Positions 1 through 5,537 of a stretch of 5,537 nucleotides of DNA are shown piece after piece. Under the pieces are notes generated by a model that saw only the letters and a program-made list of their open reading frames with translations, was not told the origin of the DNA and did not search any database. The translations under genes were made by a program, and so were the position numbers. The stretch is from an uncultured Micrococcales bacterium (GTDB lineage: Bacteria > Actinomycetota > Actinomycetes > S36-B12 > UBA10799), in assembly GCA_937952095.1 (NCBI GenBank), contig CALFYG010000273.1, positions 1 through 5,537 on the forward strand, given 5' to 3'. The stretch's first letter is position 1. Each line of letters starts with the position of its first letter.

Positions 1-1295
1 CCGACGATGACGTGGGGATGGCCAACGTCATCCTCACCAACGGCGCGCGCCTGTATGTCGATCACGCACACCCCGAGTACTCGACGCCCGAGGTCCTCAC
101 CCCGTTCGACGCAGTGCTCTACGACCGGGCGGGCCAGCAGATCATGTCCCGTGCCGGCGAGCTGGCCTCCGCGGAGCCCGGCGCTTTGCAGATCCGGCTG
201 TACAAGAACAACACCGACAACAAGGGCGCATCCTACGGCTGCCACGAGAACTACCTCATGCCGCGGCCCACGCCGTTCCCCAGCATCGTGTCAGCAATGA
301 TCCCCTTCTTCGTCAGCCGACAGGTGATCACGGGAGCAGGCAGGCTCGGCGTGGGCCAGGACGGGAAGATCAAGGGTTTCCAGCTCACCCAGCGCGCGGA
401 CTTCTTCGAGGTCGAGGTCGGTCTCGAGACGACCCTCAAACGACCGATCATCAACACCCGTGACGAACCGCACGCCGACCCGGAGCAGTACCGCCGGCTT
501 CACGTCATCGTGGGCGACGCGAACCTCAGCGAGTACGCGACATACCTCAAGCTGGGTATGACCTCGTTGGTCCTGAGCATGATCGAGCGCGGCTGGGATT
601 TCAGCGGCTTCGCGCTCTCCCGTCCGGTGAAGCAACTGCACGAGGTGTCCCACGACGTGGAGTTGCGGTACGAGATGGAAACTGCGGACGGCCGCAGACT
701 CACGGCAGTCCAGATGCAGCAGGAGTTCGTCGAGCAGGCGCGCAAGTTCGTCGACGACCGGTACGGCAGCGACGCCGACGCCCCCACCCTGGACATCCTG
801 GCCGAGTGGGAGGCGTGTGTGGATGCGCTACGCCGGGACCCCGCCGAACTGGTCGACAGCCTGGACTGGATCGCGAAGAAGGCACTGCTTGACGGCTACC
901 GGCGGCGGGACGGCCTCGAGTTCGGTGATCCCCGGTTGGACCTCATCGACCTGCAGTACGCCGACGCCAATCCGCAACGGGGCCTGTGGGCGCGGCTCGA
1001 GCAACGCGGCCGGCTGCGCAGGATGACCACCGACGAACAGGTCGCAACGGCCATCGTCCATCCACCCACCGACACGCGCGCCTATTTCCGAGGCGAGTGC
1101 CTGCGGCGTTACCCACAGCAGGTGGCAGCGGCGAGCTGGGACTCGGTCATCTTCGACCTGCCCGGACGCTCGGCGCTGCAGCGTGTGCCGACCCTTGACC
1201 CCTTGCGCGGGACGAAGGCGCATGTGGACGGTCTGCTCGGTGCCAGTGACACCGCCGCCGACCTGATCAACGCCCTGCAGTCGATGGGCACCTGA
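1..1295 (+). CDS. dop: Pup deamidase/depupylase Dop, 5'-truncated by the window edge
   Basis: Cytosolic ATP-dependent enzyme of the Pup-proteasome pathway. In the family it deamidates the C-terminal Gln of Pup to Glu and cleaves Pup from modified lysines. The reading frame is already open at base 3, and the residues before the GTG at 12 (Asp-Asp-Asp) still align with my recollection of M. tuberculosis Dop. That GTG is therefore not the start; about 78 N-terminal residues, including the first ATP/Mg-binding Glu motif, lie upstream. Seen in sequence: LTNGARLYVDHAHPEYS, with the presumed nucleophile Asp (Asp95 in M. tuberculosis) at bases 60-62; HENYLM from base 243; TRDEPHAD; DTRAYFRGECLRR; AASWDSVIFDL; and PLRGTKAHV near the C-terminus. 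The VDHAHPEYS form, rather than LDVGSHPEYA, separates Dop from its paralogue, the Pup ligase PafA. The gene ends at TGA 1293-1295. It is convergent with arc, which is unusual, and no pup gene follows it. Confidence 0.96.
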   Translation, partial: DDDVGMANVILTNGARLYVDHAHPEYSTPEVLTPFDAVLYDRAGQQIMSRAGELASAEPGALQIRLYKNNTDNKGASYGCHENYLMPRPTPFPSIVSAMIPFFVSRQVITGAGRLGVGQDGKIKGFQLTQRADFFEVEVGLETTLKRPIINTRDEPHADPEQYRRLHVIVGDANLSEYATYLKLGMTSLVLSMIERGWDFSGFALSRPVKQLHEVSHDVELRYEMETADGRRLTAVQMQQEFVEQARKFVDDRYGSDADAPTLDILAEWEACVDALRRDPAELVDSLDWIAKKALLDGYRRRDGLEFGDPRLDLIDLQYADANPQRGLWARLEQRGRLRRMTTDEQVATAIVHPPTDTRAYFRGECLRRYPQQVAAASWDSVIFDLPGRSALQRVPTLDPLRGTKAHVDGLLGASDTAADLINALQSMGT

Positions 1296-1304
1296 GGGGC
1301 ACTG

Positions 1305-1343
1305 CTCCGATCGGGTGATGCCCGGGCACCTCCGATCGGGTGA
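1305..1343. repeat. Tandem 14-bp repeat flanking a 10-bp palindrome (possible operator or terminator)
   Basis: CTCCGATCGGGTGA occurs exactly at 1305-1318 and again at 1330-1343, a 25-bp period. Each copy contains the 8-bp palindrome CCGATCGG, so the copies are also inverted repeats of each other and could pair as an 8-bp RNA stem (1307-1314 with 1332-1339). The spacer between them holds the perfect palindrome TGCCCGGGCA at 1319-1328. The element begins 10 bp after the dop stop and ends 42 bp before the start of the CAP gene. It could be a two-site operator for the CAP gene or a dop terminator without a U-tract. The sequence does not decide between these. Confidence 0.6.
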
Positions 1344-1356
1344 ACAACATCCATTC

Positions 1357-1374
1357 CGACCCCCCACGGGGTCG
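1357..1374 (+). promoter_or_regulatory. 7-bp hairpin in the leader of the CAP gene
   Basis: CGACCCC (1357-1363) and GGGGTCG (1368-1374) form a perfect 7-bp stem around the 4-nt loop CCAC. The stem ends 11 bp before the GTG start of the CAP gene. No T-run follows it, so it is not a classical intrinsic terminator. It could reduce access to the translation start, or help terminate dop transcription in concert with the repeats just upstream. The structure is visible; the role is inferred. Confidence 0.35.
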
Positions 1375-1385
1375 ATCCCCACTGT

Positions 1386-2225
1386 GTGCGTGGATATGTA
1401 GTAGCCCTCAGCACCGCCGGGCTCCTCCTGGGGCAAGCGGTGGCGATGGGCACGGCCACGGCCGCGGAGCCGGCCGGCACCCACCACACCGCCGCCGCCA
1501 CCAACCACGTCAACCTCAGCGTTTCAGGCGTGAAGAAGGCCCGGATCAAGGTCAAGAGCCCTGCGTACTCGAAGGTCGTGCGCACTTCGACAGTGCTGCA
1601 CGTCCCGGCCGGCACCTACAAGGTCCGTGCCTTCACCGTGAAGCGTGGGGGCACCTCCTACACCCCCGATCGCCGGACCTTCCGGATGCGGGTGACCAGC
1701 AACGACACGTTCCTGGTGGCTGTGCAGTACAGCAAGAAGGCCGGAAGCTCCAGCACAGGCGCTGCCGACCAGGGTGTCGCGGCGGACCCGGTCCCCACCG
1801 GCGACCTCGCCACGATGTTCGCGCTGGTGAACGAAGCCCGCTCACAGCGTCAGCAATGTGGCGCGAAGTCGATGCCGCCAGTGTCGCCGGTCGTGTACAA
1901 CGCGGAGATCGCCAAGGCCGCCCAGTTGCACGCCGAGGACATGGCCGCCAAGAGCTACTTCGACCACGATTCCCTCGATGGCCGCTCGTTCGTCGACCGC
2001 ATCGAGGCCACGGCCTACAAGGGCTCCCCGGCCGGCGAGAACATCGCCAGCGGCTTCCCCACCCCGCAGGACACCCTGCGCGGATGGCTGAACAGCCCGG
2101 GCCACTGCACCAACCTGATGGACCCCGAGTTCGACGCCATGGGCCTCGGGTTCGCCGAACACAAGGACCCCCGCTACTCGACCGCCGTCACCTACTGGGT
2201 GCAGGACTTCGGGTACAACGACTGA
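1386..2225 (+). CDS. Secreted CAP/SCP-domain (YkwD-like) protein
   Basis: Predicted 279-aa exported protein. Residues 1-27 look like a signal peptide: a hydrophobic stretch (VVALSTAGLLLGQAVA), then ATA-A or TAA-E as cleavage site. The GTG at 1386 is chosen because an in-frame stop lies at 1341-1343 and later starts would destroy the signal; its ribosome site is weak. Residues 42-116 form a beta-rich domain with VPAGTYKVRAF, GGTSYTP and FLVAVQY, reminiscent of short actinobacterial beta-sandwich domains; I cannot name the family. A Gly/Ser/Ala linker (119-138) leads to the CAP domain at about 142-276: LVNEAR, HAEDMA (His182), YFDHDS (His194), GENIASG (Glu218), WLNSPGHC (His240), YWVQDFG. These are the conserved His/Glu cleft residues of the family. 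Cys158 and Cys241 are the only cysteines and probably form a disulfide. Bacterial CAP proteins are extracellular or cell-wall-associated and mostly of unknown activity. Nothing links this one to the proteasome apart from its position between dop and arc. Confidence 0.88.
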   Translation: MRGYVVALSTAGLLLGQAVAMGTATAAEPAGTHHTAAATNHVNLSVSGVKKARIKVKSPAYSKVVRTSTVLHVPAGTYKVRAFTVKRGGTSYTPDRRTFRMRVTSNDTFLVAVQYSKKAGSSSTGAADQGVAADPVPTGDLATMFALVNEARSQRQQCGAKSMPPVSPVVYNAEIAKAAQLHAEDMAAKSYFDHDSLDGRSFVDRIEATAYKGSPAGENIASGFPTPQDTLRGWLNSPGHCTNLMDPEFDAMGLGFAEHKDPRYSTAVTYWVQDFGYND

Positions 2226-2242
2226 TCACACAGATCACCTGG

Positions 2243-2269
2243 GAACTTCGCCGGACGCTCCAGCGGTTC
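2243..2269. terminator. Imperfect hairpin between convergent CAP and arc genes
   Basis: The 47-bp gap between the two stop codons contains an imperfect inverted repeat. GAAC (2243-2246) pairs with GTTC (2266-2269), CGC (2249-2251) with GCG (2263-2265), and GG (2253-2254) with CC (2260-2261), with a TT bulge and one C/A mismatch. An outer pair, CTGATCA (2222-2228) with TGATCAG (2270-2276), could also close around it. There is no T-run on either strand. A bidirectional terminator is expected in such a place, and this is the only candidate I see. Confidence 0.3.
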
Positions 2270-2272
2270 TGA

Positions 2273-3910
2273 TCAGAGGTACTGACCGGTGTTCGCCACG
2301 TTGTCGATCGTGCGCCCCGGTTCGTCGCCCTGCTTGCCCTGGACCAACGTGCGGATGAAGACGATCCGCTCGCCCTTCTTGCCGGAGATCCGTGCCCAGT
2401 CGTCGGGGTTCGTCGTGTTCGGAAGATCCTCGTTCTCGCGGAACTCGTCGACGCACGCGGCCAGCAGATGCTGCAGCCGGATGCCCTTCTGTCCGGTGTC
2501 GAGGAACTCCTTGATCGCGGATTTCTTTCCGCGCGCGACGATGTTCTCGAGCATTGCCCCGGAGTTGAAGTCCTTGAAGTACAAGACCTCCTTGTCGCCG
2601 TTGGCATACGTGACTTCCAGGAACCGGTTCTCGTCGGCCTCGGAGTACATGCGCTCAACCGTCCGCTGGATCATGGCCGCGACCGTGACCTCCGGGTTGC
2701 CGCCATGCTCGGACAGGTCGTCGGGGTGCAACGGCAGGTTCGGCGTCAGGTACTTCGCCATGATGTCGGCGGCGGCCTGTGCGTCCGGGCGCTCGATCTT
2801 GATCTTCACGTCGAGGCGGCCGGGCCGCAGGATGGCCGGGTCGATCATGTCCTCACGGTTGCTCGCCCCGATCACGATGACGTTCTCAAGGCCCTCCACA
2901 CCGTCGATCTCGGACAGCAACTGCGGAACGATCGTGTTCTCCACGTCGCTGGACACACCGGAGCCGCGGGTGCGGAACAGGGAGTCCATCTCGTCGAAGA
3001 AGACGATCACCGGCATACCTTCGCTGGCCTTCTCACGGGCACGCTGGAACACCAGCCGGATGTGCCGCTCCGTCTCCCCCACGTACTTGTTGAGCAACTC
3101 GGGGCCCTTGATGTTGAGGAAGAACGACCGGCCCGCCTCCAGGCCCTCGCGCGCTGAGACCTTCTTGGCCAGCGAGTTGGCCACGGCCTTGGCGATGAGC
3201 GTCTTGCCACATCCCGGCGGCCCGTACAGCAGGATCCCTTTGGGGGCCCGCAATTCGTGCTCGCGGAACAGGTCGGCATGCATGAAGGGCAACTCGACGG
3301 CATCGCGGATCTGTTCGATCTGCGAACCGAGCCCACCGATGTCCTCGTAGTCGATGTCGGGCACCTCTTCGAGCACCAGTTCCTCGACCTCGGCCTTGGG
3401 AATGCGCTCCACCGCGAACCCCGACCGGCTGTCCACCAGCAGGGAGTCCCCAGCGCGCAGTCGCTGCGTGCGCAGCGGATCGGCGAGGTGCACCACCTGC
3501 TCCTCGTCGGTGTGGGCGATGACGAGCGCGCGCGCACCACCTTCGAGGATCTCCTTGAGCATCACTATGTCGCCGCGCTGCTCGAAACCGGCGATCTCGA
3601 CGATGTTCATGGCCTCGTTGAGCATGACCTCCTGGCCGGGCACGAGGACCGAGACGTCCACCGCCGGAGTCGCCACGACGCGCATCTTCCGGCCACCGGT
3701 GAAGATGTTGATGGATCCGTCCTCAAGGGTGTCGAGGTACACCCCGTAGGCGCTCGGCGGCTCGGCAAGCCGGTCGACCTCGGCCTTCAATGTGAGGATC
3801 TGCGCCCGCGCTTCCCGCAGGGTGGCCGTCATCCGTTCGTTGTTGGCCCGTTGCTTGGCCAGTTCCGACCGGAGCCGGTCGAGCTCCTCGCCGCGCGCTT
3901 CCTCGGTCAT
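2273..3910 (-). CDS. arc: Proteasome-associated AAA+ ATPase ARC/Mpa
   Basis: Hexameric ATPase that binds Pup on tagged proteins, unfolds them and threads them into the 20S proteasome. Counting from the ATG at 3910 (545 aa): coiled coil for Pup binding at about 4-50, ending in LKAEVDRLAEPPSAYG; OB-type inter-domain region at about 53-175; AAA+ module with Walker A GPPGCGKT (230-237), pore loop KYVGE (Tyr276), Walker B VIVFFDEMD (Asp306, Glu307), sensor-1 Asn351 in GASNRED, and Arg362/Arg365 in the RPGR arginine-finger motif. The C-terminus reads GQYL, the HbYX-like tail that docks ATPases onto the 20S core. A GTG at 3943 in the same frame would add 11 residues, but the ATG has a far better ribosome site. 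At 545 aa it is shorter than M. tuberculosis Mpa (609 aa), mainly lacking N-terminal sequence ahead of the coiled coil. It lies 41 nt after trmI, on the same strand, and is probably co-transcribed with it. Confidence 0.97.
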   Translation of the reverse strand: MTEEARGEELDRLRSELAKQRANNERMTATLREARAQILTLKAEVDRLAEPPSAYGVYLDTLEDGSINIFTGGRKMRVVATPAVDVSVLVPGQEVMLNEAMNIVEIAGFEQRGDIVMLKEILEGGARALVIAHTDEEQVVHLADPLRTQRLRAGDSLLVDSRSGFAVERIPKAEVEELVLEEVPDIDYEDIGGLGSQIEQIRDAVELPFMHADLFREHELRAPKGILLYGPPGCGKTLIAKAVANSLAKKVSAREGLEAGRSFFLNIKGPELLNKYVGETERHIRLVFQRAREKASEGMPVIVFFDEMDSLFRTRGSGVSSDVENTIVPQLLSEIDGVEGLENVIVIGASNREDMIDPAILRPGRLDVKIKIERPDAQAAADIMAKYLTPNLPLHPDDLSEHGGNPEVTVAAMIQRTVERMYSEADENRFLEVTYANGDKEVLYFKDFNSGAMLENIVARGKKSAIKEFLDTGQKGIRLQHLLAACVDEFRENEDLPNTTNPDDWARISGKKGERIVFIRTLVQGKQGDEPGRTIDNVANTGQYL

Positions 3911-3918
3911 CTGCCTGT

Positions 3919-3925
3919 CCTCCTC
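3919..3925 (-). promoter_or_regulatory. Strong ribosome binding site that fixes the arc start
   Basis: On the minus strand the sequence reads GAGGAGG, 8 nt before the ATG at 3910. This is close to an ideal Shine-Dalgarno match. The upstream in-frame GTG at 3943 has only a weak AGGG ahead of it, so ATG 3910 is preferred. Confidence 0.85.
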
Positions 3926-3951
3926 GGGAGATCTCGGCGTCACCTTCGACC

Positions 3952-4872
3952 CTATACGTCTTCCCGAGGATTTCCACCCTTCCGCTCATCGATACCTGAC
4001 GCCGCACGAGGACCGTCGTAGTCGGCCCCATATGCCCCTTTTGAAGGGCGTGAACGCTTGGCCGGAGCGGTCACACCGGGGGCCAGACGTCGGCTGTAGA
4101 GCAGGAATCCGGTGTGCCCCACCATGCGGTGGTCCGGCCGGACCGCCAAACCCTCCACGTGCCATCCCCGGTGCATGGTCTCCGACGCCTTGGGCTCGGT
4201 CCAGCCGCCGGCGGCACGCAGGGTCTCCACGGTGCGGGACAACTGCGTGGTGGTCGCCACGTAGACGCACAGCACGCCGCCGGGAACCAGGCACCGCTCG
4301 ACGACGTCGACCATCTCCCATGGCGTGAGCATGTCCAGCACCACGCGGTCGAAGGGGCCCTCAGGGGCGACCTCCTCCAGTGCGCCGGTGAGCAACATCC
4401 AATTCTCCGGGGCACCGCCGAAGAACTTGCCCACGTTGCGCGCGGCGATCTCAGCGAAATCTTCGCGCTTCTCCACCGACGTGACCGACCCGGTCGGCGT
4501 GACGGCCCGCAACAGCCAGCACGTCAGAGCCCCGGAGCCCGCCCCTGCTTCGAGGACACGGGTGCCCGGGGCGATGTCCGCGAAACCGACGATCAGGGCG
4601 GCATCCTTCGGGTAGATGATGGTGGCCCCCCGCGGCATCGACATCACGAAGTCGTGCAGCAACGGACGCAGGGCCAGATATTCGGTGCCCTTGCTGGAGG
4701 TCACAACGATGCCCTCCTGGGCCGAGATCAGGTCGTCGTGGTCGATCCCGCCCTTTTCGGTGTGGAACCGCTGGCCGGCCTGCAAGGTGATGGTGTGCAT
4801 CCGGCCCTTCGCGTCGGTCAGTTGCACCTGCTCGCCCTCAGCGAACGGTCGGCCCTGCGCAGTTGTGGTCAC
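3952..4872 (-). CDS. trmI: tRNA (adenine(58)-N1)-methyltransferase TrmI
   Basis: SAM-dependent enzyme that makes m1A at position 58 in the T-loop of tRNAs; bacterial and archaeal members act as homotetramers. The 306-aa product opens with a small N-terminal domain (EQVQLTDAKGR, residues 14-24), then the family signature FVMSMPRGATIIYPKDAA (75-92). SAM motif I is VLEAGAGSGALT (106-117), an acidic residue ends the next strand (Glu134), and VLDMLTPWE (178-186) carries the conserved Asp180. YVATTTQLSR and MHRGWHVEGLAVRP are also family-typical. The GTG start at 4872 aligns with the N-terminus of M. tuberculosis Rv2118c (280 aa). There is no good ribosome site, but a -10-like TACCCT lies 8 nt ahead, so a leaderless mRNA is likely. 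The C-terminus is roughly 25 residues longer than Rv2118c, with a polar Lys/Arg/Gly/Asp-rich tail likely to be disordered. Placement directly before arc is conserved in Actinobacteria. Confidence 0.95.
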   Translation of the reverse strand: MTTTAQGRPFAEGEQVQLTDAKGRMHTITLQAGQRFHTEKGGIDHDDLISAQEGIVVTSSKGTEYLALRPLLHDFVMSMPRGATIIYPKDAALIVGFADIAPGTRVLEAGAGSGALTCWLLRAVTPTGSVTSVEKREDFAEIAARNVGKFFGGAPENWMLLTGALEEVAPEGPFDRVVLDMLTPWEMVDVVERCLVPGGVLCVYVATTTQLSRTVETLRAAGGWTEPKASETMHRGWHVEGLAVRPDHRMVGHTGFLLYSRRLAPGVTAPAKRSRPSKGAYGADYDGPRAASGIDERKGGNPREDV

Positions 4873-4880
4873 AATCCAGC

Positions 4881-4886
4881 AGGGTA
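4881..4886 (-). promoter_or_regulatory. Candidate -10 element for leaderless trmI-arc transcription
   Basis: The minus strand reads TACCCT (TANNNT type), ending 8 nt before the GTG at 4872. This is the spacing expected if transcription starts at the first base of the start codon. No convincing -35 is visible. The absence of a Shine-Dalgarno sequence supports a leaderless message. Confidence 0.4.
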
Positions 4887-4896
4887 TCGCCGCAGG

Positions 4897-4902
4897 TACG
4901 CT
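4897..4902 (+). promoter_or_regulatory. Candidate -10 element for leaderless M50 protease transcription
   Basis: TACGCT (TANNNT type) ends 7 nt before the ATG at 4910, the spacing expected for a transcript starting at that A. No clear -35 or ribosome site is seen in the 37-bp divergent gap. The element is the left part of the 14-bp palindrome described separately. Confidence 0.35.
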
Positions 4903-4910
4903 GCAGCGTA
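4897..4910. promoter_or_regulatory. 14-bp perfect palindrome, possible operator
   Basis: TACGCTGCAGCGTA is a perfect palindrome in the 37-bp gap between divergent trmI and the M50 gene. It covers the predicted -10 of the M50 gene and its last base is the A of that gene's ATG. A dimeric repressor bound here would block the M50 promoter and lie close to the trmI promoter. The palindrome is seen directly; the regulatory role is inferred, and chance cannot be excluded. Confidence 0.4.
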
Positions 4911-5537
4911 TGGGTGAAGGCGGTCTGCGATTTCATGTCGCCGGGTTCCCGGTTTCGGTTCCGCTCGGGGGAATCCTGGGTGTGCTGCTCATCGCGTACC
5001 TGTGGACCCCCAACTTCACCGAGCCGGGACGAAGCGGGATCGTCCTGGCGGTGGTCTTCGCCGTTCTGCTGTATGCGGGCGTGCTGGTCCACGAACTCGC
5101 CCATGCGTGGGCGGCGCGTGCATTCGGGTATCCGGTCCACGGCATCACCCTGTGGCTGCTCGGCGGCTACACCGTCTACGAACGGCGATCCAGCCGGCCG
5201 TGGCCGGAACTCATGATCGCTGTCATCGGGCCGGTCTCGACACTGGTCCTGGCAGGGCTGTGCTGGGTCCTGGCAGAGGCGACCAGTGGGAGCACGTCCC
5301 TGCTGCTCGGCGCCCTGGCGTGGACCAACGGTCTGCTCGGTGTGCTCAACCTGCTACCCGGAGCCCCCCTCGACGGCGGCGGCGTGGTCAAGTCGCTGGT
5401 GTGGAGGGTGTCCGGCTCGGAGAGCGCCGGCGCGAAGGCCGCCGGATACGCGGGGCTGGTGATCGCGGTGCTGCTGGGGGTGCTGGCCGTGTGGTCGTTC
5501 AGCCGGGGCGGCGGCGGACTGCTCCTGCTGGGTGTGC
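4910..5537 (+). CDS. Site-2 protease family (M50) membrane zinc metalloprotease, 3'-truncated
   Basis: Intramembrane-type metalloprotease, cut off by the window end after 209 codons with the frame still open. The ATG at 4910 starts the protein. An N-terminal stretch, FHVAGFPVSVPLG, is typical of the SpoIVFB/Rip3-like subgroup. Predicted membrane segments are at about 19-33, 44-66, 101-121, 129-149 and 178-198. The zinc site is HELAH (His61, Glu62, His65) inside the second segment; the third ligand is Asp155 in NLLPGAPLDGG (147-157), preceded by the conserved Asn140. IGPVSTL (106-112) matches the conserved Gly-Pro loop of the family, and LGGYTVYE follows the zinc helix as in relatives. Some members carry C-terminal CBS domains, but that part is not in the window. 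It is divergent from trmI with a 37-bp gap. An M50 gene beside trmI is, as far as I recall, a recurring actinobacterial neighbourhood. The substrate is unknown. Confidence 0.92.
   Translation, partial: MGEGGLRFHVAGFPVSVPLGGILGVLLIAYLWTPNFTEPGRSGIVLAVVFAVLLYAGVLVHELAHAWAARAFGYPVHGITLWLLGGYTVYERRSSRPWPELMIAVIGPVSTLVLAGLCWVLAEATSGSTSLLLGALAWTNGLLGVLNLLPGAPLDGGGVVKSLVWRVSGSESAGAKAAGYAGLVIAVLLGVLAVWSFSRGGGGLLLLGV

Noticed and set aside
12..1295. GTG at 12 as the true dop start
   Set aside because: The frame is open to the left edge, the residues before it align with Dop, and a start here would leave out the first ATP/Mg-binding motif. The gene is truncated by the window.
828..1508. 226-codon minus-strand frame antisense to the dop end and CAP start
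   Set aside because: No recognisable domain and Gly/Arg-rich composition; it spans two well-supported genes on the other strand.
2223..2237. TGATC-ACACA-GATCA hairpin at the CAP stop codon as a terminator
   Set aside because: Only 5 bp, A/T-containing and without a following T-run; the larger imperfect stem at 2243-2269 is the better, though still weak, candidate.
1340..2272. 310-codon plus-strand frame overlapping the CAP gene
   Set aside because: Its product is Arg/Pro/His-rich low-complexity sequence with no motif or signal peptide. The overlapping frame from 1386 encodes a complete CAP domain, so this is a high-GC shadow.
2289..3350. 353-codon plus-strand frame antisense to arc
   Set aside because: A Ser/Arg-rich translation without motifs, explained by codon bias of arc on the opposite strand. 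The same applies to 2468-3157 and 3257-4021.
3911..3943. GTG at 3943 as the arc start
   Set aside because: Only a weak ribosome site precedes it, whereas ATG 3910 has GAGGAGG at an 8-nt spacing. The 11 extra residues match nothing I recognise in the family.

Overview
The window is a chromosomal segment of a high-GC actinobacterium. The evidence is strong codon bias to G/C at third positions, GTG starts, and above all the Pup-proteasome genes dop and arc (mpa) next to trmI, a neighbourhood typical of Actinobacteria. Five protein-coding genes account for nearly all of the sequence. I see no rRNA, tRNA, CRISPR array or mobile element.

Layout, left to right. (1) The 3' part of dop, the Pup deamidase/depupylase, on the + strand; its N-terminus lies outside the window. 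(2) A 90-bp spacer carrying a tandem 14-bp repeat, a 10-bp palindrome and a 7-bp hairpin. (3) A secreted CAP/SCP-domain protein (YkwD-like) with a short beta-rich N-terminal domain, on the + strand. (4) A 47-bp convergent spacer. (5) arc/mpa, the AAA+ ATPase that unfolds pupylated proteins for the 20S proteasome, on the - strand. (6) trmI, the tRNA m1A58 methyltransferase, on the - strand and probably co-transcribed with arc. (7) A 37-bp divergent spacer with two candidate leaderless promoters and a 14-bp perfect palindrome. (8) The 5' part of a site-2 (M50) membrane zinc metalloprotease gene, on the + strand, running off the window end.

Functionally, Dop readies Pup (C-terminal Gln to Glu) and removes it from substrates, while ARC recognises pupylated proteins and feeds them to the proteasome. 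The intact C-terminal Gln-Tyr-Leu of ARC predicts that a 20S core (prcBA) exists elsewhere in the genome. The usual order is trmI, arc, dop, pup, prcB, prcA with arc and dop on the same strand. Here dop points towards arc, a CAP gene sits between them, and no pup gene follows dop. The locus therefore looks rearranged relative to the common arrangement. I find no clear new system; the rearrangement and the two structured intergenic regions are the most worthwhile points.
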